A model generated the notes under the pieces. That model saw only the letters and a list, made by a program, of their open reading frames with translations, ran no database searches and had not been told where the DNA came from. The position numbers and the translations under genes were made by a program. Below are positions 23,711 to 35,003 of a stretch of 64,000 bases of DNA, in pieces. Source of the stretch: Anaeramoeba flamelloides (lineage: Eukaryota; Metamonada; Anaeramoebidae). The stretch is from positions 682,001 through 746,000 of the forward strand of contig JANTQA010000075.1 of NCBI GenBank assembly GCA_027625915.1, read 5' to 3'. The first letter of the stretch is position 1; each line of letters opens with the position of its first letter.

Positions 23711-25255
23711 GCTATTCGAGCCATTGTGTACTAATACCATTTACACCCAATTACAACATACTTTGATTATAGAGAAATCTAGGGTGAAGCTAATCATTAA
23801 ATATGAAAAACAACAATTAATTCAACATTTTTACAAAAACAACATTGATTTGCTTCGAAAAATAATAAAACACCAAAACAAGGATTATTGAACATAGTGT
23901 AAATAATTACTCCTTGTCTCTAAATAAGGATTCCTTATCTAGAAATAAGTTTGATTTGAAAAATTCTGTTTATTTTTTATATTAAAGTTATTGACGTAAC
24001 ATTTTCTCAATCTCTATTAAAATTTTGGTACAAAAATTTTATAGAGATTAGTCAGTAAAGAAAAATTTAGAAGAAATTTTGAGATACCTAAATCCGAACA
24101 CCTTATTATGAAACAAAAAAAATGAAAATAAAATTGAAAAATCATAACTATATTCTTGCTGAAAAAATGACCATAATTTCAACTTGTCTCAATCAAACAC
24201 TCTCACTTTGAAAGACCACATTATCTATGATTTTTGATAATTAAATGACTTTCGATTATTCTATTGTCTTGATATATCAGAGTTATTTCTTCTAAAGAAA
24301 TCGATGTTTTCTCTTTGTTTTTTAGTTTTTTCTTGAATTAATCTACTTTTTAGTATTTTTGTGATGATACTGTTAAATTCTTTTTAATTTCAAAAAATTT
24401 TTAGTTCAATTTCAATTTGAATAAATCTTCAAACTTTTTCTTATCAAACATTCCCTGACAAAGAATATTTTGAAGATCAACTAATTTTAGAGAATTTCAT
24501 AACATTTGACTTCATAAAATGCTTTAAAAAGCTTTGAGCATTAAAAATTTCAAAGAGGAAAATCAAGTAAAAATTTACAAACTTAAATTGCAATTTATCA
24601 GTATTTATAAAGTCTTTTATTTTGAACCGAATCTGTATTATCTCACCCCCTAAACATTGATCCATTTTGGAAAATTATTTTGTTTGTATTTTCTCATATA
24701 ACATAAATGATCAAAAAAAACAATTCTTTTCAGAAAGGTTTTTTCAACTTTGTCAAACAAGAACTGATTAAATGAAATTTAATGAAAATAACCAACCCAT
24801 ATTTAAAACATACAAAACTTTCAATTTGAATTTCTATTTCTAACATATTTTTTGTTTTTAGTAATTTTTTTTTTTCAAATTAGCTGTTTTTTTTGAGAGA
24901 AGAATTTTTTTGATCTAAAACAGACGGAGAGATATAGGTTGGACATTTTCAATCAAAAACAAAAAACAAACAGATAATTTCCATTCACAAATCTGTATTT
25001 CAGCGTTATTAACCCAAATTAATTTAAAAAGGTTTTTTTTGGGATGTAATTTATTTTTTTTATTTTCATTTTTTTCAAATGCATCTTGGTAACATTTTTC
25101 TTATTTAGAATTTCAACTTTTTCACACTCTCAAACTTAAATTTTCTTTTTAATTTAACAATTTTATTTATAGCCTCTAAACGTGTCTTTTTTAAACCCAA
25201 AACCACAAAATCAACGAACGAAGATCTGACAAAGATCACAGACCAAATTAATGTA

Positions 25256-25696
25256 ATGACTGTGTGTGTTGGTGATATTGAGAAAAAGTGTAACGAAATT
25301 AGGGATTTCTCTACCGTGACAAAATGTTCTAAATGTGAGAACTATCTGAATAAATTTAGCAAAATTCTTACAAAAGATGAGTTTCTTCTTGAAAAAGAAA
25401 AAGAGGAAAAAAAGAAAAAAGAAGAAAAACCAAATGAAAAAGAAAAAGAAGAAGAAAAAAAAGAAGAAAAAGAAGAAAAAGAAGAAAAAGAAGAAGAAGA
25501 AGAAGAAGAAGAAAAACCGCTAAATTTACACCTATTCTCGTCAAATACCGAAAGTGAAACCGAAAGTGAAAGTGAAAGTGATCTTGAATCAAAGCTCGAA
25601 AAAGTAAGAAAGATCAAATTTTGATTTTGTAATTTCTTAAAAAAAAAACAGAAATTCAAAAAAAAGAAAAAGAAGAACTTTTTAAAAACCTTCTAA
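25256..25696 (+). CDS. Small Lys/Glu-rich protein, two exons
   Basis: I do not recognise the family. Exon 1 (25256-25603) encodes a short Cys-containing head with VGDIEKKC and a KCSKC pair, then a long Lys/Glu run and a Glu/Ser-rich repeat (ESESES). A GTAAGA donor at 25604 and an AACAG acceptor ending at 25651 define a 48-bp phase-0 intron. Exon 2 (25652-25696) adds a Lys-rich tail and ends TAA, giving about 130 residues. Without splicing the frame stops nine nucleotides earlier in sense and gives 122 residues, so intron use is probable but not proven. The head resembles the N-terminus of the CX9C protein at 13820, but its cysteine spacing is C-x11-C-x2-C. It lies 181 bp upstream of the vWA gene on the same strand. 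Confidence 0.6.
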
Positions 25697-25877
25697 AACT
25701 TTCTGTTTTCCATTTTTTTCAAAATTATACTCATTATATTTATATTTCTATTTCTGATCTGAAAAATAAAAATTATTCCAAAAAACAAAACAAAATAAAA
25801 TATTAAAGGGAACACATTTCTGGCGGTGTGAATTTTGTAAGAAATTCAACGCTTTTTCAAACTTTAACGTTGAAAAA

Positions 25878-27446
25878 ATGCAGCCACATCGATCCGTTGT
25901 GGATTATTTAATGGAAGAAAGTAATCGAGAAAAAGAAAAAGAAAAAGAAGATGAGAAGAAGGAGGAGGAGGAGGAGGACACTGTACGAAGAGTTGTCTTT
26001 TGTATTGACATCAGCGGATCGATGTCGATCTCTACAAAGGTTAAAAAGGATGATATTGATATCAGCGAATTGAAAAAATTCAAAAAAGAAAAAGAACAAG
26101 AAAAGGGTTACAGATTTGATAATTTTGGAGGATCGAGCTCTGAAGAAGAGATCGACTATGTGACAAGACTAGATTGTGTCAAGGTTGCTGTTGGTAATCA
26201 ATTGGAAGTACTGCAAAGAAAGCATCCACATTACGAGGTCTCGGTTGTGGCATTCAATGCTAATGTTCTTATTGAGTCCAATGGTGTTGACGATGCCAAA
26301 AAAGTGGAAAAAATAAACAACAAGACATTTGAAGAATTAGAAGAGTATGGTGAAAAAATTGAAATCACGCAGCCCATTGGGAAGACCAGCAAAAAGTTGA
26401 TTGAAAACTTGTATTCCCTGGATGAAACGGGCTCAACTGCGCTTGGGCCAGCAATGGTTGTGGCTTTGGGTATTGCCAAGGAAAGAACGGGCTCCAAAAT
26501 TGTGTTATGTACGGATGGCAAATCGAATATCGGGATTGGCAGGGTCGACAGTAGCGATGAAAACAAGATCAATGAGTTTTATGACAAGCTTGCGCAGAGG
26601 CTTTTAAATTCTGGTGTTACGGTTGACGTCATATCCTTCAAGGAAACCTCGTGCAATGTGAAGCAAATTGGCAAGCTTTCGGAAAAGACCATGGGGAACG
26701 TCGAAAGGGTCGATCCGCTTGGGCTCGTCGATTTATTTCAAAACATCATGTCCAAAAGCGTCGTCGCTACAAACGCCTCAGTTGAGTTGCTCTTACACCA
26801 TACCCTCTTTTGCTATGACGACGACGATAGGAAAATCGGATCAAGGCTCGAAAAGGAAATTGGAAATGTGACAACAAACCTTCAGATGTCCTTTACATAT
26901 GGCGTCAAAAGATCCGCGGACAAACTGGATGAGTTGCCCTTAAAGATCCCTTTCCAAGTGAGGATCAATTACCAAAAGCTCGATGGATCCAAGTGGATCA
27001 GAGCAATTACTAAGCAATTGGATTCCACAAAAAATGCAAAGACCGCTCTTTCAGACATTAATTTCAAATTAATCAACCAGAATTTTATGCAACGAACGGG
27101 CAAACTCGCAATGAAGGGTAATAAAACAGATGTGAAGCAATTGATTGAAAAACGTAACGATTTTTATCAACAAATTACATCCTTAAAGGAAGAAAATCAA
27201 AATGAAAATGAAAATGAAAATGAAAATGTTGGCAATGATTTAAATCTAGAAATAAACGAATTTAATAAACAAAGTAAGCACTGGCAAAAAATCTTGAGGA
27301 TTAAACCACAAAACAAATTATTCCAAAATAATGAAGAAGAACCAGAATACGAAGAGGAGGACAATATGATGGGTGGAGGGTTATTTGAAGATGACGAAGA
27401 TAACGACGATGATGCAGCTTTCACATATGGGGCATTATTTTTTTAA
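25878..27446 (+). CDS. von Willebrand factor A domain protein
   Basis: A 522-residue intronless frame. After an acidic/Lys-rich leader (residues 12-34) the vWA domain begins with the MIDAS motif CIDISGSMS (Asp44, Ser46, Ser48). MIDAS Thr187 lies in GSTALGPA and Asp213 in VLCTDGKSN. An acidic insertion sits at about 57-95. The domain ends near 295. Residues about 296-400 look like a beta-sandwich (IPFQVRINYQKLDGSKWIRAIT), similar to the segment after the vWA-like trunk of Sec23/Sec24 and of amoeba vWA proteins; this part is inference. The tail is Asp/Glu-rich. The complete MIDAS suggests metal-dependent ligand binding. No signal peptide or membrane helix, so probably cytosolic. The middle of the gene (about 26200-27000) is clearly richer in GC than its ends. 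Confidence 0.85.
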   Translation: MQPHRSVVDYLMEESNREKEKEKEDEKKEEEEEDTVRRVVFCIDISGSMSISTKVKKDDIDISELKKFKKEKEQEKGYRFDNFGGSSSEEEIDYVTRLDCVKVAVGNQLEVLQRKHPHYEVSVVAFNANVLIESNGVDDAKKVEKINNKTFEELEEYGEKIEITQPIGKTSKKLIENLYSLDETGSTALGPAMVVALGIAKERTGSKIVLCTDGKSNIGIGRVDSSDENKINEFYDKLAQRLLNSGVTVDVISFKETSCNVKQIGKLSEKTMGNVERVDPLGLVDLFQNIMSKSVVATNASVELLLHHTLFCYDDDDRKIGSRLEKEIGNVTTNLQMSFTYGVKRSADKLDELPLKIPFQVRINYQKLDGSKWIRAITKQLDSTKNAKTALSDINFKLINQNFMQRTGKLAMKGNKTDVKQLIEKRNDFYQQITSLKEENQNENENENENVGNDLNLEINEFNKQSKHWQKILRIKPQNKLFQNNEEEPEYEEEDNMMGGGLFEDDEDNDDDAAFTYGALFF

Positions 27447-28319
27447 TTTTTTTCAATCTTAAAACAGAGATTTTTATCACTATGGGATTTCTGACAAAAA
27501 ATAATTTTATCTTTTCAAAAATTTTTTTCAATTTATTCTCTTCATATTTTTTTTTTATTTTTTGAAGGTAATTTGAAATTATCTTAATATAGAACTTATT
27601 ATATCTCAGTTATATAAAATTATTAACATGATAAAATAAATAAAAAGATCCAATATTTATCCAAAACTTCATTATTGAAAATATTATTTTTTGTTTTGTA
27701 TTATTTCTCTTCGATTTAAAGTTGGACCCCCCAAATGAATTTGAGTTAGACACAATACAAATATCAACTAGCAATGTTAGTTAAGATTAAGAAGATCTTT
27801 GATCCAAGGAGTAAAAATAAATTATTTGTTTTAATAATTGCCTTGTTTGGTTTGATTTTTTGGTTTTTATATTTTAATATAATTTAAAAAATCATTCATC
27901 ATTTCCTGATAAATGTATCTTAGAAGATATTTGTTGAACTAAATTTAACATTTAAGTGATATGATAGAAATTAATTTCAAATATAAAGTACAAATTGGAT
28001 CCTTTCATTTTGATCACGGTTATTGTGAATTTTTTTTTTATATGATTTGAATATAGTATTTTTGAAAAAAAAAATCATTTTTTTTTATTAATTTTTTATT
28101 GTTGAAAGGAATAAATTCTTTGATTTTATTCAATTATTTTATTTACTCTTAATTACTGTATGTTTTTTTTTTAATTTAAAATAATTGAGTCAAATCTTTG
28201 TTTTTATTCTTTTAAGTTGAATTTCTGGAAAATTTCATTAGTTTTTTTTATTTATTTTAAGAAATAAATAGAAAATTTTTGAAATTTTCTTTTTATCACA
28301 CAAAAAAATATAGATGAAA
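27447..28319. other. Intergenic DNA, nothing recognised
   Basis: AT-rich sequence with long A and T runs and no supported gene, RNA or repeat. Confidence 0.45.
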
Positions 28320-30260
28320 AAAGTGCAGTAAAGTGCCAGCATTTCTTGAGGTTTTCTGTTTATTTTAAAATCTATTGATTTTCGTTAGGTTTTTTTGAGT
28401 TTTCTATTTATTTAGAAAATAAATAGATTTTTGTTAGGTTTTTTTTAATTTTTGTAATAAACCGAAAATTTAATAAATTTTATGTTTATTCCAAAAGGTA
28501 AAAAAACCTAGAACACTTCAGAAATAAAATAGAAAACCTCACAAAAACCTAGAACACTTTACAAATAAACAGAAAACAAAAAAAAAAAAAAATACACGAG
28601 ATTTTACTTAATTCAAAAGAATTGAATAAAATCCGAGATTTTACTCTTTCTTTACAATGTTCAAGGAATTACAAAAATTTTAAATGATCAATAATTGTTT
28701 TCCTTTGTATTTTAAAAATCCCTAAACAAACAAATTTTTGAAATATTTTGTCTTTCTCTTTCAGATAATTCTTTGAAACAATTTTTTTAATGTAAAATTC
28801 TATTTTAGTTCTCACAACAGACAAAATCCTAATAGTACTTAAGCTATCTTTAAAGCCAGACATTTACAGTGTATCACAATATTTAATTGAGATAGTACCC
28901 CTTGTATTTAAAATTTAATTTGACAAATATCTTCAAAGATGTATTTATACTACACAAGTGCAAAAATTTTTTTACGATTTTTTTCAAAAATTGAAAATTT
29001 TTTAAGAGTGGAAATTCGTTTCGCAACATAGTACCTAAATGAAGCCTGATGTCAATTTTTCAATGTCTTAATTTTTTCCGTTTTTATTCTCAAAAAGTGG
29101 AAAAAATTCTGTTTTTTTTCCTATTAAAATTACTAGAGAAAAAATAATTTTAAATTTTTTTAATTTTTTTTTTATCATTTTTTTTTTTTTTTGAGTATTA
29201 AAATTTCCAAAAAGATAAAATTTTGATTATAGTTTAATTTAATGATGTGTTATTAAAAACATTAAAATTCAGTAACACATTATTTGGAAATAAAATTTTA
29301 CCAAAAAAAAAAAAAATATTAAAAAAAAAAAAAATTCATCTCTAGTAAATATTTCACTTTCTGTAAAGATAGACATAAAAAAATATATCACCTTTTTAAA
29401 TAAATTGGATTTTTATTAAAATTTGATATGTATTAGTGTTCTGAATTATTAAGATTTTTTTTTTTTTTGAACTTTTATAATAAAATAAAGATTTTTTATT
29501 TTTTATACTTTTTACCTTTTCCAAATTTCCCTTCTTAAGTTGCTTGGGCTCTATGTTCCTTCTCTTTTTGTTTTTTTAGGTGTTTGGGAAAGGTAAAAAG
29601 TATAAAAAATCATTATAAGAATTGGTTGACCTGATCATGACTAACCCAACCAAACTTGTTCATGATCAGATCTTCGACGAGGACTTATGCAACTGAACTG
29701 AATCCAACGAATGCGATCTGAAACCAACCAAAGTGAACCGAATTGAACTTTCCGTACTATCTGTCGAGTCGTTACTTGGACTGGGTTTTTGCTGTCGAGT
29801 CGGTATCTTGTACTGGGATTTTGCGAAAACAAGATTTGGGAAACTTACAAAAAAAAAAAAATAAAATAATAAAAAAAAAAATAAAAAAAAAAAGCAAAGC
29901 AACTGAAAAGAAAATTTCGAAAACCAAATCTTATTCTTAAAAACCAGAGCTTTTTAGATTCAACCCATCTATAAAGTTCTAAATCAAAATTTAATAAACA
30001 GCCTTTTTCATTTGATCTATAGTTGTTCAAATATTTAGAACTCTTTATTAAAACAACATATGGTGGCGATCCAAAAAAAAACGACATAAAATGAAACAAC
30101 CACCAGCCCATTCAACACTTGGGGCACAAAAAAAAACTTTTCACTGAAGTTTTTTCTTTTTTCTATTATTTTTTGACTCTCTTTCATTTCTTGCTTTTCT
30201 TTCTCTTTTTCTTGTCTTTTTTCTGAAATAATTTATTCTTTTCATTTTTTAAAGAAAAGA
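28320..30260 (+). repeat. Composite dispersed repeat D, copy 1 (~1.9 kb)
   Basis: Two blocks recur in the same order at 61430-62770. Block 1 (about 28340-28580) is an imperfect palindrome with GAGGTTTTCTnTTTAT on one side and ATAGAAAACCTCA on the other, and with GATTTTCGTTAGGTTTTTTTGAG. Block 2 (about 29560-30260) includes GTCGAGTCGTTACTTGGAC, AACAAGATTTGGGAAACTTA, ATCTATAAAGTTCTAA and CATTCAACACTTGGGGCAC, then a polypyrimidine tail with TTGCTTTTCTTTCTC. The two copies are diverged. Short open frames inside block 2 are shadows of the repeat. Confidence 0.5.
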
Positions 30261-30750
30261 TATCCTTTGAGCTGTAAACCTGCTTACATTACAGTTAGGA
30301 TAAAAAACCCTAAATACAATTTTAGAGTTTCAGGCAAATAGGAGGTAATTTTGTTGAATCACCTCTGCTCAACAATAAAAAAAAAAAAAAATAAAGATTT
30401 TTTAATTTTTTCGATTTCATGCTCCTTCTAACTTTTTTCACATCGACATTTTGATGGTTGCCCTCAAGGCTCAGAATACCTGAACCCTAGATAATAAAAA
30501 AAAGTCAAAAAAAAATACAAAAAATTATAAAATAAACTGGTTTGGCATCGATTGAAATTTAGTTGAAAAAAAATCTACTTTTTTTGGGCAGCCATTACCA
30601 CCTTTTAATTAATAATTTTCCAAATTTTCATTTACTCCTTGATTTTACTCAAAATATACAGAAAAAACAAATAAAATTATGTTTACTCAAAATTTATTAA
30701 ATTTGATGAAGAAAAAACAAATAGACAAAAAAGTAAAAAAATGATTGTTC

Positions 30751-30778
30751 AATATATATATATATATATATATATATA
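30751..30778. repeat. (TA)n microsatellite
   Basis: About 13 uninterrupted TA units. Confidence 0.9.
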
Positions 30779-30879
30779 GATAATTTTGAATTAAAATATT
30801 AAAAGCTATAAAAAAGTAATAAAAGGAAAGATAAGATCTAATTTTATAATTAAAAATTGTAATAGGAAAAAGAAAAAGA

Positions 30880-31059
30880 AATTGTTTAATATTTAAGAAT
30901 CGGGGTAAATGTGGATCAAACCACAATTTTTTGATAAATTTTATTTTTTTTAATAATTCAAAAACTGTATCATCTGTAAAATCATTAAAATTAGCAGCAA
31001 TAATCAATATTTTTATTTGTTTTCCAATTTCTTTTTGATTATTCCATGATGGCCCATAA
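30880..31059 (-). pseudogene. Orphan exon-like fragment, possible LRR-type sequence
   Basis: On the minus strand an AATTTTCAG acceptor-like site at 31060-31066 is followed by an open stretch with ordinary protein composition (YGPSWNNQKEIGKQ, then LIIAANFNDFTDD, then IKKLWFDPHLPRF). The pattern of ILIIAAN...FTDDTVFELLK..KFIKKL is loosely like a leucine-rich repeat. Downstream it degrades into low-complexity sequence, and upstream it is cut by a MITE at 31097. No partner exon was found, so it is either a gene relic or a chance open stretch. Confidence 0.25.
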
Positions 31060-31096
31060 CTGAAAATTATATTAAATAATAAGAGTTTTAATAATA

Positions 31097-31293
31097 CAGT
31101 CAGTTTCACTTTTAAGGCACAAACTTTCAATGAAATTTAAGGAACAAAAAAAATCTCAAATTAAAGCACATTTTTTGGAATTTTAATTTTCACAAACTAT
31201 TTTACTAGAATTTGAATTTTGTGCCTTAATTTGAGATTTTTTTTTGTGCCTTAAATTTCGTTGAAAGTTTGTGCCTTAAAAGTGAAACTGACT

Positions 31294-31294
<1 letters not shown>
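31097..31294. mobile_element. 198-bp TA-flanked MITE, copy 1
   Basis: Starts CAGTCAGTTTCACTTTTAAG and ends with the inverse, CTTAAAAGTGAAACTGACTG, with arms of about 75 bp that include GGCACAAACTTTCAA and AAATCTCAAATTAA. Flanked by TA on both sides. The CAGT terminus and TA target fit a Tc1/mariner-type non-autonomous element. Its right flank runs straight into a TAA microsatellite. Confidence 0.85.

Positions 31295-31347
<53 letters not shown>
31295..31347. repeat. (TAA)n microsatellite
   Basis: About 17 TAA units immediately next to the MITE right end, so the TA target duplication is fused to the array. Confidence 0.9.
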
Positions 31348-31364
31348 GATTCCCATATAATTGG

Positions 31365-31735
31365 TTGAAATTTTATTTGAAATATACACTTGAAGAGTAA
31401 AAAAATTATAAAAACTCACAAAACAAAGAAAAAAACATTAAACCAAGAGTGTGTTAATTTAAATTTTTTGAGAGAAAAAAACAAAAAAAATTGATGGTAA
31501 ATTTCTAAAAATTCTATTAGGAATATTGATCGATCAAATAATTAGAGACAATCTAGTTATATTATTTTTGTTCTTCTATTTTAAACAATCCAATACTTTT
31601 ACATTTTTTCATTCATTGGAAAAAACATATCAATCAAATTAAAAAAGTTATACAAAAAATGAAATGAAAATAAAAACTAAAAAGATGAAAAAATGATTTT
31701 CATATTTTTAAAAAATCAAAATTATTTCATTTCTT
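31365..31735. mobile_element. Family B element, truncated copy
   Basis: Aligns to the internal part of the copies at 2288 and 56750. The internal terminus copy AAGAGTGTGTTAATTTAAAT is at about 31446, followed by the shared blocks CTATTAGGAATATTGATCGA and GATGAAAAAATGATTTTCAT. Both outer termini are missing or unrecognisable. Confidence 0.5.
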
Positions 31736-32365
31736 AAGGGGGTAAGTACATTTTTTTTAAATTTTTTGAATGTCATCATTTATACAAAACTGAATTATTA
31801 TTTAATTCATTTCTTTAACCAAATATATCGATATTTTAATAAAGACAAGAGTGGAATATATCCTAGTATAAGATATTTCGATTCCAACTAAAAAATGGAA
31901 ATCAAAAAAATGAAAAGATTGATCAAGAAAAAATAAATACAAATTATTTATTTCTTGATCTTATCTGTGCAATTTGACACAAATACTTATTCTTTATTTG
32001 GTTTTATTTTTAAAACTATATGAAAATACTTTTGTTAGTACAATTTTTGAGAAACAAAAATTACTTTTTTATTTCTAAAAGAATTTCCAAAATGAATTTA
32101 AAAATGGTATTTTCATTTAATTAATCAAATTCTAGATTGGGTTAAGAAAATCAGATATTTATTTAAATTCTTCTTGAGAAATAAAGATTTAATATGTGAA
32201 TTCGTTTGGTTTTATAATTATTTATTTTCCATTAAAACGAGAATTAAAAAAATTATGAATCTGATTGGAATTTTTTCTAAAATTTTCATTTATTTTGGGT
32301 TGAATATTTTGAAACTGTTTTTTTGATCCGAGAATTCAACTCTTTTATTGTTTTTTTTTTTTGAA

Positions 32366-33110
32366 ATAAGCCCCATTCCAAAAATTTGGGCACACCCAGA
32401 ATAAAAAATAATTAAAAATAAAACCCAATTTATTATATTTTTCCAAACTCAATCCAAAAACAAATTTAAGTTATTTAGTATTACAGTCAGTTTCACTTTT
32501 AAGGCACAAACTTTCAACGAAATTTAAGGCACAAAAAAAATCTCAAATTAAGGCACAAAAGTTGGAATTTTTTTTTTTACAATTTATTTTTGCTCGGATT
32601 TGAATTTTGTGCTTTAATTTGAGATTTTTTTTTGTGCCTTAAATTTCGTTGGAAGTTTGTGCCTTAAAAGTGAAACTGACTGTAATGATTTTAATAAGTA
32701 TTAATTTTAATCCAAATAAAAGAAAAAAATATAAAACTCAAAAATATAAAAATTGGTGTGCCCAAAATAATGAAATGAACAAGCGGAACAAAAAATGTAT
32801 ATGGTAAATATGTTGATATTTCACCAACAATTGTTGATCGTCAAATAATTAGATACCATCAACCAATTGTATGTGATTTTTCTATATTAAACAAATCCAA
32901 CACTAACCCTCGACCAACCATCGAAAAAAAATTTCTAGATCTAACCAAACAGATTAGGTAACAGAAAAAAAGGAAATGAAAACAAAACAAAAAAGACAAA
33001 AAATGAAAATAGTTGTAAAATCAAAATTCTTTCCCAAATTGAATTTAAAGTGTAGTATTGTTATTCTTTCAACAGTTTAAACTGTTTCCAAATTTTTGGA
33101 ATTTAGTTTA
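32366..33110. mobile_element. Three-terminus element, family A copy 2
   Basis: Left terminus CCCCATTCCAAAAATTTGGG then CACACC at 32370-32396. Right terminus TTTCCAAATTTTTGGAATTT then AGTTTA ending at 33110. Internal copy GGTGTGCCCAAAATAATGAA at 32755. Subtracting the 199-bp nested MITE and its duplicated TA, the internal copy is about 188 bp from the left end, as in the other copies. Confidence 0.65.
32484..32682. mobile_element. 199-bp TA-flanked MITE, copy 2 (nested in family A)
   Basis: Same CAGTCAG...CTGACTG arms as the copy at 31097, flanked by TA on both sides. The host element reads across the insertion point (TTTAGTATTA | GATTTTAATAAG), matching AGTATTAATGTTTTAATAAG in family A copy 3. 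Confidence 0.88.
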
Positions 33111-33620
33111 GTATTCTTTATTTTGGTTTTGTTTGATAAAAATATTTGAAAATTGAATTTTGAAAACAAATTTGTAAAAAAAAATGTTTTGTTAAATAAT
33201 AATAAATAGTAATGGTTAAAGAGAAACAAGTTAATATAAATTGTTTGGGTTTATCCAAACTAAGAAGATAATGAAAACCAATATTGGAAAATAGGCTGTT
33301 GTCGTTTTTTTTTTTCATTCTTGATTTCTACAAATTTATTTGGAAAGGTTTTCTTTCGTGTTTAGTCTTCTCAAAGAAAAGATTTATTTTTTTTGAATAC
33401 ACACCTTTTCGGGTCTATTTTTTTTGTTTAACTGTTTGATTAATTTCACTTGTTCATATAAACACATTTCTAGATCCAAAACCAAATTTAAAAAAACCAA
33501 AAATTAAATCAAAAAAATGTTCAAAAAATCGAAAAATGAAAGATTCAACTCTGAATTACTTTGGGTTCTTTTCACGAATTTTTAGCAGATGTCTTTTTAA
33601 TTTTTTTTCTAAAAAAAATT

Positions 33621-35003
33621 GAAAAAAAAAAGAAAAAAATGTAAACAAAAGACAATAACCAACGAATGCCAGAAAGTGCTAATAGCAACGGTATATTTAT
33701 ATACCTCTCTATATTCAGGTCATAATTCCAAAATATTTGCTTAATCCGAGTAAGTGTTATTTGCTTATATTTCTTTTGTTAGGGATTTGGCTAATTAATT
33801 GTAAATTCTCATTTTTCTTAATTCCAGCTAAAATGAATGTTGCCAAAAGCTTTGTCAAGAAAATTTGTTAAAAAGGAATTTTCTTGAAAAAAAAGTGGGA
33901 AAAATGAATTTTACATCTGTTGATTTTTAAGAAAGTGTTTTTTTGCTGTCTAACGAGAGTTGGGGATACTCCATTACAAATTATTTCTGAAAACGCATCT
34001 CGATCTTGAAAATCCTTTTTAATAATGTATTTCTCAAATACCACCGAAATGAAAAGCAAAAAATTTTTCAAGTTTTGATCGAAGAAAGAAAAAAAATGGA
34101 AATATTTATTAAACAAAAAGAGAAAGGACTTTTTAAAGAATGATAACTATGTTTTATCAATGTTATTGAAGCCACAGTAATGAAGAAAACTTGAAACACT
34201 AAAATTTGGATTCTATCATTTTTGAATTTTTGCACATGTGTATTTGTTGCAAAATAAATGAAAAAAATTTTTCGTTCAGTATTCAAAAAAAAAGGGTTAT
34301 ACTAAAATCAAGTAACATTTTAAATTTTTGATTCCATAAATCAGTATAAATTGTCAATTTCCCTTCGAGAATTGGGGAACTTTGATGATTTTATTTTAAT
34401 TTTTAGGAATGTGATTTTTTGAAAATTGAATGAACATTTTGATCTTTTTATTGAACAATTAACAGAAAGGAATTGGTTAATGATTTTTTTACTTTTAATT
34501 AAAATATAAAAAACACAAAAAAAACCCAATACTATGATTTTCCCATTAAAAAAATGAAAATTGTTAATTCAAATTCCAAAATATTTTTCGAGATTATAAG
34601 CTGAAGAAAATCCAAAGATCTTTCCTAAATCTTTTAGAAATGATATTTTTAGACAATAACTTAAACTTCCTTTGTTAATTCTAAGACAAAATTATTACCA
34701 TGCTAATTTGTTTGAAGCAATAATAATTAATTATCATTATAAACTTGAAATAAAAATTTTCATTTATTAATTGGAAAATAACAGTAAACGCCATTATTAA
34801 CAAAAATAATTTATTATAACTCCATCTTAAAAAGATTAGATTATCCCGAACCAATCATTCAAGGATTGTGTTTGTAAAGAATTCATTTTAAAAGTACATC
34901 CTTAAATTTTTTCTATTTTATTTCGAAATCAATCATTTTTTTACAAATATATTTGTTTTGGAAAACTAATTTGCCTTAACTTGTAATTTCAAACACAATT
35001 TAA
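33621..35003. other. Intergenic DNA upstream of the GATA gene
   Basis: AT-rich with no recognised repeat. Short minus-strand open frames (33868-34529) have no protein-like features that I trust. Confidence 0.45.

Larger units (their letters stand above)
20628..25255. other. Intergenic DNA with elements A1 and C2
   Basis: 4.6-kb spacer between divergently arranged genes. It holds family A copy 1 (22188-22739) and repeat C copy 2 (23260-23710). The rest is AT-rich without coding signal. Confidence 0.5.
31733..33620 (+). repeat. Dispersed repeat I, copy 1 (carries nested insertions)
   Basis: Aligns by eye to 39040-40430 and 47388-48690 in the same orientation. Landmarks are TTAAGGGnGTA at the start, TAGTATAAnATATTTC, TTTATTTCTTGATCTTATCT, TTTTGGGTTGAA, and a later CATTTCTAGATC. 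It is interrupted by family A copy 2 at 32366-33110, which itself carries a MITE. Unknown class; no coding. Confidence 0.5.

Noticed and set aside
28669-28863. 64-residue minus-strand open frame
   Set aside because: Inside composite repeat D and without a counterpart in the second copy.
34068-34529. Two minus-strand frames upstream of the GATA gene
   Set aside because: Hydrophobic low-complexity translations with no conserved features or splice signals.
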